Notes: a model not told the origin generated them from the sequence alone. DNA of 33,308 nt from Silene noctiflora (GCA_009801015.1 VHZZ01004021.1:1-33308), one strand, 5' to 3'. Shown: positions 22,425 to 32,311, counted from the stretch's first letter. A program made the numbers and translations.

Positions 22425-23505
22425 ATGGCGATACAATCGCATATTTATCCTGAAAATCTTGGGTTACCGGTTTCGTCTCAAGATTATTTCTTCGTCGAAA
22501 ACAACAACAACAACAACATGAGTCATATGAACAACAATAATTTGTTGTATAATGGATGCGGATTGAACGAGTTTAAAATTCTACAACAACAGCAACTCCA
22601 ACAACAACAAGAGTATTTGTTTCATATACAGAATATGAACAAGAGAAACTCTATGTTTTCGCAACCGTCGAAAAAACAGAAATTAGCAACCACCGCCGTG
22701 ACAACCACCAGTACAACGACAAGCGAGAGCGATTATAATAATCGCAAACATAATCATAATCAGAGTATTTTGATGGGTTTTTCAGGGAGTTTTTATGCGG
22801 AAGTTGAGAAACAGAGTCAAGAAATTGACAGATTTGTTACTTTACAGGTTTGTGAATTTAATTATATTTTTGAGTACCCTTTTGGATGAATTTTAATGGG
22901 TTTTTGTTATTTTTGGATGATTGTTTTTAGATTTGTTGAATTTTATAATAATCTTTGTTTTTTTTTGGGTATTATAGAATGAGAGATTGAGATTGGCATT
23001 GCAAGAACAAAGGAGGCAACAAATGGTGACAATCATCAAGAAAATAGAAGCAAATGCATTAAAAATATTGCAACAAAAAGATGAACAAATTATTGAAGCA
23101 ACAAAGAAATCAATGGAGTTTCAACAAATTGTGGAAAAATTAGAACTTGAAAATCAAGTTTGGCAAAATGTTGCTTTGGAAAATGAATCAATGGTTGTAT
23201 CTTTGAACAACACACTTGAACAACTCAATCAACAACAACAACAAAAACAAGAAGTTGAAGATCAAGAAGATGTTTGTTCATCATCATCAAATTGTGTTGT
23301 TGATGATGAAAAGGAGGAAGAAACTTGCAAATTTCAAGAAACAAAAAAAGGAAATCTTGATTTATGCAAAATGTGCAATTCTAGGGAAATGTGTGTTGTG
23401 ATTCTACCATGCAGGCATCTGTGTTGTTGCAGTCTTTGTGATGTTGATAATTGTCCTGTTTGTAATTCGCCTAAGAGGGCAAGCATTCAAGTCTTAATTT
23501 CATGA
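22425..23505 (+). CDS. BOI-type RING-finger E3 ubiquitin ligase (SBP family), two exons
   Basis: Exon 1 is 22425-22847 (141 codons), then a 130-bp intron (CAG|GTTTGT...ATTATAG|AAT), then exon 2 at 22978-23505, giving 316 residues. The joint reads FVTLQ-NERLRLALQEQRRQQ, the hallmark of this family. The N-terminus begins MAIQSHIYPEN and then has Asn- and Gln-rich runs (about residues 27-65). The middle (about 128-235) is a charged coiled coil. The C-terminal RING has all eight zinc ligands: Cys271, Cys274, Cys286, His288, Cys292, Cys295, Cys300, Cys303, and ends SPKRASIQVLIS. BOI and BRG proteins of Arabidopsis ubiquitinate a MYB factor and bind DELLA proteins, acting in the nucleus in pathogen, cell-death and gibberellin responses. 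By homology this one transfers ubiquitin from an E2 to such targets; the target here is unknown. Length fits the family (about 300). Confidence 0.95.
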
Positions 23506-23662
23506 TGGTAGATGTGTTTTTAGTGTTAATCGAGGCGGTCACTATCGACAACAGTGAGTAATTCCCTCGCCGGTGTTTTCACGATGGTAGATGTGTTTTT
23601 GGTGTAAACCAAGGTGTCAAATATCTACAACAGTGAGTAGTCCCTCGTCGTGCGGGTGTTAG
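23504..23662 (+). repeat. 79-bp tandem duplication at the stop codon / 3' UTR
   Basis: The unit starting GATGGTAGATGTGTTTTT at 23504 recurs at 23583, and both copies contain CAACAGTGAGTA and CCCTCG. The first copy starts within the TGA stop (23503-23505), so the duplication lies wholly in the 3' untranslated region and does not alter the protein. The copies differ at several positions. Confidence 0.85.
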
Positions 23663-24124
23663 GGTGATGGTTTTCTTTAAAAAAGGGAAAATAGTTTGGT
23701 GATTTTAACTTTTTACCGAGAAAGGTGAAAAGTGAAGGAGGAAAATCAGGTTAGGTTTGGTAGGGTTGTAGGGTAAATGAAGGATGAGCAAAATCTGAAT
23801 TGATATATTACTGTTTTTTGTAGTCTTTTGGTAAATATTTTGTACTTTTTAGCAGGGATTTTCAGCAAGAGGTTGGGGGAAAAATCAATCAATAGAACAA
23901 AATTTTAGTACAAGGAGAATCTTTTACCATTTTTTTGGATTGACTGTTTACTCTTTTCTCATTATTTTTTCATATTTTGTCTTTTATTCCAAATTCACTC
24001 AATTTATGCATTATTTATTTGGATTTAATTTCGATTCAGTCAAGGTAGGTTTTTAGTTTTCACATATTCTTGGTTTAAGTTAAAAAGACACTCATAATCT
24101 GTTTAAATAAAGTCATGTAAAAGA
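23663..24124. other. 3' UTR and downstream DNA of the RING-finger gene
   Basis: T-rich sequence with AAATATTTTGTAC-type elements near 23833, where polyadenylation is likely but cannot be fixed. No other gene is seen. Confidence 0.4.
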
Positions 24125-24502
24125 AGGGTTGTGCACCGGTCCAAATAGGATCGGAATGGGAATGCCAAAGGATATGGACAGGAGATCGGATCGGAAAAAT
24201 TCCGGTCCAAGACCGGACCGAACCGGTTGGACCGGAGTTATTTTTACAGTCCATGTTTTCAAATTCCGGTCCAAAAATCCGGACCGGAATAGTAGGCCTA
24301 CAAAGTTTTTTAAAATAATATTTTAAGAAAAAAAACTCAAACAACAATAATTCCGCTCTTTTCGAACTGGAAAATTCCGGTCCAAGACTGAACTTGACCG
24401 AAAACCGGAATCTTAAAAATGTTAGACCAAGGACTGGATTGAAATTTTCCACTCCGGTTCCGTTCAAGTAGATTCTGGTTTGAACGAGATTTTGCATACC
24501 CT
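24125..24502. mobile_element. GGTCCGGACC-rich MITE, hAT-like
   Basis: The left end AGGGTTGTGCACCGGTCC and the right end TTTGCATACCCT form short inverted ends. The interior is full of CGGTCC, CCGGACCG and TTCCGGTCC motifs on both strands, a pattern of small hAT derivatives in plants. No 8-bp target duplication was found. The 140-residue minus-strand frame (24075-24497) mirrors these repeats and is not a gene. Confidence 0.5.
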
Positions 24503-26162
24503 TTATTTGTGAGCTGAGAAACGTCTTAACTTAAGAGTTAAAACAGTCTTAACAATACCTACTGCTTAGTTTTATTCGACAAATCATTGAATTTTGATTC
24601 ATGCCTCATCTAAATTATGCTTAGTTTAATTACTACGTTAGGTAAATAGGTTAGATCATGCACATAAGTTTTCGCAGCGACATTTGTATTATCGGATTTT
24701 CTAACGCGTCTTTTAAAAGTATAATTGAGTCACCCTATTCTTTTGATTAGTACTCAATTTCATTTATAGTAACATTTTTGTTTATATTTCTCAAAAGATA
24801 ATGTAATATTTCTATTCACTTTAATACGATGTTTAAGAGCTAAGATAATATTATCTCTTTTCATTTAGAGAAAAGGGAAAAATACAATTCAATTGTAGGG
24901 TTTTCGAAATATGAACGGTTCAACCTAGTCGAGTCATATGTTTTATAACCCCATTTGAACTGTTTGAACAAGCTTAAGTAATTGGGTACGAATAGACTTG
25001 AAAAATGGTTCAACCTAGTCGAGTCATTTCAGGTCGTGCATCTCAGATCAACAAGAATTCCAATCGAATCATATCGGATAATCTCATCTCGTGTTTAGAT
25101 CGTTTTTGAGTGTGTTGTTATCAAGTACTCGGTAATTTTAATTCTCGGTTCGGATACTTGATATTATTTGAATTGGGTCTCTTTTACTAGTTGTAGACTT
25201 GTAGGTAAGAAGGAGAAAGAGGTAAATAAAAAGTAGTGACTGAGTAGAGTAAGTATGATGATTATGCCTGGGAAGAAGGGTATCAAGTGATCAGTAAAAG
25301 TAAAAACAAGAAAAGTAAAATGGGACGGTATGGGTGGGGTAAGTCAGATTGATTTGATGATACAGACAAAGTGTGATGTGTCACTATAAATGTCTATTTA
25401 CCATCCTACAAATTTACTTGACAGATAGGATTCACAGTGGCTTCAACTTCACACTTACCGTCAACACACTTACCTAAATTCGACTAGGTTCCCCACATTT
25501 TACTTGACAGATAGGATTCACAGTGAAGCTTTTTACGGAGTATTTCATTATCATCTCACCTCACAGGCTTATCACAAATTTAAACCGTCATAAATTAAAA
25601 TTTGTGTTTCATTATTGCTCACTAATTTAGGATCAATGGTCCAAGTATTAAACTATTAGTAGACTTAACAAACAAATGGGTTAAATGAGTCGGATTCGGG
25701 TGAATTTGGGCCGAGTCTGGCCATTTCAAATTTCAGTCATTTTCAAGTAGGTTGTTTTTCCAAGTATAAAACTATCAGGAACGTTAAGAAAGAGATGTAA
25801 GGTTTAGTTGAAATAAAAAAATTATTTATATAAAAATAAAAAATCGGCTTCTATTACTATTTTATCCGAGTTTCGTCCTAAAAAAAATAAAGAAAACGGG
25901 AACAAAGCCGAGGCAAATAAGTAATTGCACTAGTACAAAAGCCTGCAATATCTGAAATCACCAAACAAAAAACAAAAGAGGGTTGTTCCCCTACTTTAAT
26001 TGTTTAGCATTCAAATACCAAGATTGGCTTCTACTGTACGGACTACATGAGGTAGCTTTTATATATTACACACGCATACTTTAGCTTTTTCTTTATCCAT
26101 TCGTCTCTTTTAAAACGGTGTATCCGTTTTAACTCTTATTAAATTAAGTTTAATATGACTGT
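24503..26162. other. Intergenic DNA with short direct repeats
   Basis: GGTTCAACCTAGTCGAGTCAT is exact at 24917-24937 and 25007-25027. TTTACTTGACAGATAGGATT and the seven bases that follow it (27 in all) are exact at 25413-25439 and 25499-25525. A GGGT/CGGGT-rich stretch near 25680-25740 resembles degenerate transposon sequence. No gene is supported. Confidence 0.55.
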
Positions 26163-26172
26163 TTTTTCTTTT

Positions 26173-26590
26173 GGAAAATGCACGCGGTGTCCTGAGGTTT
26201 GACACTTAGCTCGAAATATTCAATTTTTTGATCCTGAAAATTTTAAGAGGTCATAACTCGTGTTTACAAGTTCAGAAACCGTAATAGTTTTTCTCAAATC
26301 GATTATCTTTTCAGAATTATGATTTGACAAATAATGTCGTATTTGATCCGTGGTTAAAGTGTTTTTTGACCGAACAAACTTTGAGTAACTATATCTTCTT
26401 TTAGCCACGAATTCCAAACTCGACAATATTTTTTTCAAGTTAGTTCTCGGAAAGATGATCAATTTGGAAAAAAAAAAAAATTCACTTTTTGAGCTCGCAA
26501 ACACGAGCTATGACCTCTTAAAGTTTTCAAGAAAAAAATGGGATATTTCGCACAAAATGTCAAACCTGCGGAGCACACGTGCATTTTCGA
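26173..26590. mobile_element. Mutator-type MITE, 418 bp, ~110-bp inverted repeats
   Basis: The left arm starts GGAAAATGCACGCGGTGTCC and the complement of the right arm starts TCGAAAATGCACGTGTGCTC. Similarity continues for ~110 bases, through AGGTTTGACA, CGAAATAT and TTAAGAGGTCATA.CTCGTG. TTTTTCTTTT flanks it at 26163-26172 and 26591-26600, consistent with a 9-10-bp target duplication, although that sequence is low in complexity. The 94-residue minus-strand frame inside is not credible as a gene. Confidence 0.75.
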
Positions 26591-26600
26591 TTTTTCTTTT

Positions 26601-27640
26601 TATATATAAATTGATAGTCTTGGAAATCTAGAAAATAAAGTTAATTAGATAGTGCATATATGGACCGACTTGGTTGGTATCATCAAATTAGAGACTTTAT
26701 TGTTTCATATTCATTCATTCACATCTTGTGTCCAACTTGCACGGGAATTTGCTGTGTTTTGCTTTCTACCTTTTGTTTTACTAAAATAAATCTACTCACT
26801 TTTACTTGTGACTTTTAGGGTTTGCATCATCGACCATTTCACTTTATTTTGATAGTGAATTTAGCTTAGATGTTTAGTAACTTTTCTCCCGACTTGACTC
26901 GACGTTCATGTATGTTCGTTTTACAAGATTATCGAGTATACAATTGTATGGTTACGATTTAGAAAAAAAAAAACTCGATAAACAATCAAATCAGGTCATA
27001 CAAGTACTTGCTATGATGCTTAAGCATCCGCCAACAACTTCTTTGTTGTCATTTTCTATATTTCCCAATTATAAAAATATACTCAGAATAATTTAAACGT
27101 TCTAAGCTGATGTAAGTTATTTTAGCCGTTAAAGACATCAGAGAGGGTATTCATAGCCTGGGTTAAGACCCGTCAGCATTATATTCCGTCTTGTAGCTCA
27201 TTTAAACCAAAAAGAAAGTTTGAATAATATTTAGTCCACAAATGCCGTGATATTTGGTCTAGTGTTTTGAATTTAGTACTCGTAAATCAATTCAATGGTG
27301 TACCTCTAATGGTAAAGTATCATATTATTTGCATAAATTTACCAAGGCAAATTGACATATACATGCATCTATCTTGGAGAAGGTGGCATGGAATCATGGA
27401 TGACATAACCAATTACAGCTCAAAATGGGAGATAATAACTATTAATATTGGAGGTGTTATTATCGATATGTCTACTAAAGTAAATGAAAGAGTGAATTGT
27501 TTCTGAGAGCCTAATTATAATTTTATACAAAGTAAAGAGTGCTAGGCAATGCAACGAGGAATGTTAACATCATGACTAAGTATGGAAAATAGATAAAAAG
27601 GACTTGATGAAAATATTAGGAATTTGAGGTGGATATGGCA
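26601..27640. other. AT-rich intergenic DNA, no gene seen
   Basis: A 79-residue frame at 27267-27506 has no recognised domain and no signs of selection that I can see; I do not call it a gene. Nothing else is supported. Confidence 0.45.
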
Positions 27641-27975
27641 AACGGGTCAATTACAATGGGTTTAATTTGAGGCAGGTCAGTTCGAGTGGGTTATTTCGGC
27701 TTTTCGTGAATTGGGGTTAGATCGGGTCGGGAGGTTCATGTCGTCAATAATCGGTGTTCAACAATAAACATCAGGGCAAGTCAAAGCGGGCCGAGTCAAT
27801 TCGGGTAACTGGTCGAGTTCGAGTTCTCAGTTCAGGTTATTCAAGTCGAGTCAATTTAAGATAACAACTTGTGAAAGTCATATATATTAAATTGAAAATT
27901 CAATTGTTTATTGAAAATTCAATTGTTTAAATTGAAAATTCAATTGTTCGAGTTCTCAGTTAAGGTTATTCAAGT
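27640..27975 (+). repeat. GGGTCRGG-rich degenerate repeat with palindromic tandem units
   Basis: From 27640 to 27850 motifs such as GGGTCAATT and GGGTCGGG recur, as in degenerate plant transposons. From about 27888 to 27946 the self-complementary unit ATTGAAAATTCAAT occurs three times in a row with short T-rich spacers. TTCGAGTTCTCAGTT..GGTTATTCAAGT appears on both sides (27818 and 27947, 129-bp step). Confidence 0.7.
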
Positions 27976-29469
27976 AGAAATGTAGAATGATGACACATTA
28001 GTTAAATTTGGTTTCAACTCATATAAGAATATGAAAGTTATGCCAAATTAAACAAACATAAATCATGATCAACCAATTCAAGACATAATCTTCAATTACA
28101 ATAACATGCATGTGAAGTATAACAAGTTGCATGCATATAGTTGTATGATATGTGTTGTCATTGAAATAACATTTCAACTTTAAAATGAACTCTTTTCCAC
28201 GTTACATGTGCTTGGAACCTAAATTGTATAGTTGGATTAGGCAGTTACAAAATGCATCAAACTTAAGTTTCATCTTTTTTTTTTTTATTGCCCTACAAAC
28301 AAAACAACTTGCCTTAAGGAATTGGAAACAAGTCTTAAATTTCATGATTTTTGTATGAAGCTTTTACGTTTCATATTTGGAGTGAATTGGAATGGGATTT
28401 GGTAAACAAGGGCATCTATCTTAATTGGTGATGGTAATACACTTAGTACCAAACTCCACTAATCAAGATTATTTCTTATTTGCAATTTATGTTGAAGAAT
28501 CATTTTCATCACTATAAATGAACCAGCTCAACTAAAATTTTAAGATAATGGTTGAAACTCAACTATTTTATGTATTACCGGTCACATCACATTATAAATT
28601 GGCATCTAGTTTAATCATTCCTTTTCAAAATGTATATGTTATTTTCAAAATGAATCATTTTCATCATGAGAATTATTGTGATAACATTTTACGAGTTAAA
28701 GTAGAAATGGTACATACCACAGATTGTATGTTTACGATCAAGATTAAATGAGTAAGCTTATTATGAAAATACATATGATCAAATATATACGTAATGAACA
28801 ATTATGAAAATATAATATTGTGACTTTACGATCAAGTTTATTCAAAAGGTAATTCAACTAATTCATAACCTAAGGCATATTAAAAAATTAAAATCCACTT
28901 ATTTAACATATAATTCATTAGTACAAGTACTAACTTGCTAATATTATGCTACAAAGTACGGAGTAATTATTATTATTACTTTTTTTATGGTTTCAAATAA
29001 GGCACGTATAAAATAAAAGTGAGGAGAGTTTCAAAACTATAACCTATTATCACGATATCTTTGTCTTAACCATTAAACCGAGTATTTTCGGTCCATAAGC
29101 TTTGTAATCAGTTAATACATAGTACGGACTACGGAGTATTGATTACATCATGACATGTGCTTGGAGCCTTGGACTCTATCTAATCACGTACTTGATTGCT
29201 TTTTTAGATTAAAACAACCTCTTGGATCTACATTTTAATTTTAATTTTAATTATATAATTACATTAGTATATGTAGTCGGTTATCAAGTGGATTTAATTA
29301 ATGATTCCAATAATAATGAGTTAGTACAAAAAGATAGGTTCAAACTTTGACTGATCCATACGACCATACATGCATCTTGTATACTTAGTTTGAATATTGT
29401 TTGAACAAATAAATAAATAAATTAAATTGCTGGAATTGCAGACAAATGCAATTTAAGACATGCAGGGCT

Positions 29470-29471
<2 letters not shown>
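27976..29471. other. AT-rich intergenic DNA, no gene seen
   Basis: Contains a third copy of the CTCAACTAAAA..TTAAGAT.ATGGTTGA unit (28525-28560) also seen at 8589 and 8755. Stowaway-end scraps TACGGAGTA lie near 28957 and 29132. No coding region is supported. Confidence 0.45.

Positions 29472-29516
<45 letters not shown>
29472..29516 (+). repeat. (TAA)15 microsatellite
   Basis: An uninterrupted run of fifteen TAA units. Perfect trinucleotide runs of this length are usually length-variable between individuals. Confidence 0.95.
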
Positions 29517-29518
<2 letters not shown>

Positions 29519-29649
29519 GGAGCCTTCAACAGTTCATTTGGGTCAGTACGTATCAGGAATGGTGTCTCTTTCGTACAATATCATGCATCTTGCTTCAATG
29601 CTTCCATCATCTTTGAGTACAATATTATGTAAGCCTCTATTATTTCAAC

Positions 29650-29812
29650 TCGTATATATCGGTCTTAAGAATAAAACGGGTCAAGTATCACCCCACTTGC
29701 ATAGATGAGATAAACTGTTTGCTAATCTCAATACATGCATTGTGTTCTTGTTTTATGTGTAAATTAAATTGTGATACTTAACCCCGTTTTAAAGTGAAAA
29801 TGAGAATTTGTG
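29650..29812. mobile_element. Mutator-type MITE, 163 bp, near-perfect 9-bp target duplication
   Basis: TATTTCAAC (29641-29649) and TATCTCAAC (29813-29821) flank it with one mismatch. AAAACGGGTCAAGTATCAC on the left is mirrored by GTGATACTTAACCCCGTTTT on the right. Its right terminus GAGAATTTGTG matches the elements at 13522, 19092 and 19483, so it is a fourth family member. No coding capacity. Confidence 0.7.
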
Positions 29813-29934
29813 TATCTCAACCTTGTGGTTACACCATTATCATATTATTACTTGCCCATACTTATTTGTTTATTTGATCTTTGTCTTCTTTCACATTTTG
29901 TGGAAAAAAATGAAAACTCGGATCCGTACTAGTG

Positions 29935-30055
29935 AAACCTAGTGATTAAAGTTTGGGTGAGTTTCTCTGGCATGCAGCTAGGATTCAAGTCTCTTTAAGA
30001 TCAATCTTATGAAGCTTGACTCCACCACTTACCCTCGTGTGGTGGCCGACCTGTT
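29935..30055 (+). mobile_element. SINE head with tRNA-type A and B boxes, tentative
   Basis: An A-box-like CCTAGTGATTAAAG (about 29938) and a B-box-like GGATTCAAGTC (29981-29991) are about 35 bases apart, as in tRNA-derived SINE promoters. A hairpin of CCACCAC...GTGGTGG follows (about 30023-30046). No full tRNA cloverleaf and no poly-A tail are obvious, so it may be truncated. Confidence 0.45.
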
Positions 30056-30558
30056 TTATACAATTTACATAAGAATATATAATGTGTATACGATTTCAAA
30101 CACGTACTCCGTAATAGTATATTGAAGAAATAAAGTTGTCTTAAAACAAATATGAAGATAATGCATTTATGCATGGATGCAATTTTGGCAAAATATAGAT
30201 CATAGTTTTTTTTTATTTTTTGGCTTATTCTTGGAACTTGGTAAGTGAAGAGTCAATGTTATAAATTATTTGAAAACTGGTCACAATAGGCATTGACTCT
30301 ATAATAAGGTAGACGTGTGCATTAGGTTATGTAAGATTTTGTAGCCACAGACATAATTATAAATTATATGATGCTTTTAAGGAGATTAGGTCGGTCCATT
30401 AAAAATATAATGGACTTTCATTGTCACAGTTGATGAATGGATACTTATACTTTACACAAATTATATAACCAAACGGTTTTACATTGAATGTTAATGACTT
30501 GTCTTTAATTTGTACACAATGAATCGTTTCCATGTGGGACCGTTTCATGCAAATATTA
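30056..30558. other. AT-rich intergenic DNA, no gene seen
   Basis: No coding frame or repeat of note apart from a CGTACTCCGTAAT Stowaway-end scrap near 30103. Confidence 0.45.
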
Positions 30559-30702
30559 GGGGTCGTTTGGTTGATACGGGAATTAGAACATCACATGAAA
30601 TACGAATTCATGGGAAATAAACTCATCGTCTATTTCATGGAAATTTGCTAAAATTGTTTGGTTGCGAATTCACTTCCATGGAAAGTTCAACCCACCAAGG
30701 GG
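30559..30702. mobile_element. Left part of a MITE, interrupted by the copia element
   Basis: GGGGTCGTTTGGTTGATACGG begins right after TTA (30556-30558), the target preferred by PIF/Harbinger-type (Tourist) MITEs. The body contains ATTCATGGGAAAT- and TTCCATGGAAAG-type motifs. Sequence resemblance stops at 30703, where the copia LTR begins, so the retrotransposon seems to have landed inside this older element. Confidence 0.5.
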
Positions 30703-30953
30703 TGTTGGTAAGCAATTTCCTACATTCTTGTAGGAAGTCACTTCTATTAGAATATCCTAAGCATACAATATCTTTATTGTTTTTAGTAAATATTCTTTGC
30801 ATATAATTAGGATATTAAGTTACCTTAGTTAGTCAATGATGGCTGAATCATAGGAGCTTTACACGGCTGATTGTGAACAGCCTTTGTGAATATTGTTTGT
30901 ATAAATTGTAAAGTCTACGATTGATATTAATCAAGGGAAATCAATTTCTTATA
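30703..30953 (+). repeat. 5' LTR of the copia element
   Basis: Starts TGTTGGTAAG and ends just before the primer-binding site (30954); the end reads TATA where CA is usual, so the right edge could be as early as 30943. A TATA box TATAAATT is at 30900-30907. Two hairpins are visible: TTCCTACATTCTTGTAGGAA (30717-30736) and GGCTG...CAGCC (30865-30882). The partner LTR is outside the window, so length is an estimate. Confidence 0.7.
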
Positions 30954-30963
30954 TGGTATCANA
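30954..30963 (+). other. Primer-binding site (initiator Met tRNA)
   Basis: TGGTATCANA matches the complement of the plant initiator methionine tRNA 3' end (TGGTATCAGA), the usual primer of copia reverse transcription. The single N falls in the position of the expected G. Confidence 0.85.
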
Positions 30964-31054
30964 CTACTAATTTCGATCTTTTCTCACTAAAAAAAAAAAA
31001 AAAAAATCTTCCGCTCTTCTCTGTTTCACCTTCTTCTTCCCTTCAATCTCAGCC

Positions 31055-32311
31055 ATGACTAACGATACTCCCCCGAAAACTGCTCCTTTCCACCNTGCAT
31101 ATTCCGTCTCAAATATTAAAAACTATGTGCAAATCACTCTCGAGTCCGAAAATGTCCACTACGCCTCTTGGGTAGAACTGTTTCTCAATACTGCCCGCGC
31201 TTTCGACGTCATTGATCACATCGACCCCCCTAAGGGTGCTGTGATTAATAAAGATGCTCAGTGGACTCGTCTCGACGCCATTGTTAAGCAATGGATTTAC
31301 AGCACAATCTCTCTTGATCTTCTACACACAATCCTTGAACCTGGTGCCACGGCACAAGCGACTTGGGATCGGCTCAAGGATATCTTCGTTGATAATCAAC
31401 ATTCCCGTGCTGTTTTATTGGAGCAACAATTTTCGAGTATCCACATGGATAATTACTCGGATGTATCGTCTTACTGTCAGGCGCTTAAAATGATNGCAGA
31501 CCAACTTGCTAACGTTGGTACTCCGGTCTCCGAAACCCGACTTGTCCTTCAACTAGTTACCAAAGTATCTGATGGGTTTAGTGGAATTGCTACTATAATT
31601 CAACAAAGTGATCCACTCTCGTCTTTCTATAAGGCTCGTTCCATGCTGACACTTGAGGAAAAGCGCCAAGCACATGTTTCCAGTTCGTCTGCCACGGCTC
31701 TGCATGTTTCCCAAACCAACACCTCTGACTCTGATTCACGGCCCAACTCGGCTAAAGATGGGTCGTCCAATTCCAATAAGGGTAAGGGTGGTGGTCGCAA
31801 CAACAATCGCAAGAATAATCGCGGGAAAAACAATGGTGGCAACAACCAGAACTCGGGTGNTAAAGGTGCGCGTAATGGACAGCAACAACAACCAGGAACT
31901 TGGACTTGGGTTCCCCTGTCCCNTTGGCAGGCTCCGCCGCAGCAACAGGGATGGCCTGTGCCTCCCTGCCCCTATCCCACATCTGGTTGGACTCCTCCCT
32001 CTGCTCCACGCTCACAAGGAATTCTTGGTCCTAGGCCCAACCAGGCTTTCATTGCTCAACCAGGTACCCTTGGTGCGTTTCAGGGAGCATTTGTCCCGAC
32101 TGATATCGCTGCGGTAAAGCAATCTTCGTCGCTTCAGCAACCGGATGATAACTACTATATGGACACAGGTGCGTCGTCGCACATGACATCCACTAATGGT
32201 AACCTCTCGTCTTATTCTACATTAAATAGTAATCGTCACATAGTAGTCGGAAATGGTCATTTGATTCCTATTGTTGGTCGTGGTGCTATGACTCTCCCCC
32301 ATCCTCACTGA
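31055..32311 (+). CDS. Copia gag-protease part of polyprotein, ending at a premature TGA
   Basis: 418 residues. Residues ~15-200 are the gag region of the plant copia UBN2/retrotran_gag type (SVSNIKNYVQITLE...SWVELFL). About 230-340 is Gly/Asn/Gln- and Pro-rich and basic, and it lacks the CX2CX4HX4C zinc knuckle seen in many copia gags. The protease active site DTGASSHM begins at Asp370. The frame stops at TGA 32309-32311, inside the stretch after the protease core, then continues open in the same frame. The gag packages element RNA in cytoplasmic particles and the protease would process the polyprotein. X residues come from single N at 31095, 31495, 31860 and 31923. Confidence 0.9.
   Translation: MTNDTPPKTAPFHXAYSVSNIKNYVQITLESENVHYASWVELFLNTARAFDVIDHIDPPKGAVINKDAQWTRLDAIVKQWIYSTISLDLLHTILEPGATAQATWDRLKDIFVDNQHSRAVLLEQQFSSIHMDNYSDVSSYCQALKMXADQLANVGTPVSETRLVLQLVTKVSDGFSGIATIIQQSDPLSSFYKARSMLTLEEKRQAHVSSSSATALHVSQTNTSDSDSRPNSAKDGSSNSNKGKGGGRNNNRKNNRGKNNGGNNQNSGXKGARNGQQQQPGTWTWVPLSXWQAPPQQQGWPVPPCPYPTSGWTPPSAPRSQGILGPRPNQAFIAQPGTLGAFQGAFVPTDIAAVKQSSSLQQPDDNYYMDTGASSHMTSTNGNLSSYSTLNSNRHIVVGNGHLIPIVGRGAMTLPHPH

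Noticed and set aside
22268..22453. Upstream frame overlapping the RING gene start
   Set aside because: It begins with TTG, not ATG; no ATG exists between the likely transcription start and 22425.
24075..24497. 140-residue minus-strand frame
   Set aside because: It is a translation of CCGGTCC-type transposon repeats, with low-complexity content and no domain.
27267..27506. 79-residue plus-strand frame
   Set aside because: No recognised domain, no promoter or splice context, and length within chance for AT-rich DNA.
32309..32311. TGA as a selenocysteine or programmed readthrough codon
   Set aside because: Land plants lack selenocysteine insertion, and copia elements do not normally use a stop here; mutation or assembly error is simpler.
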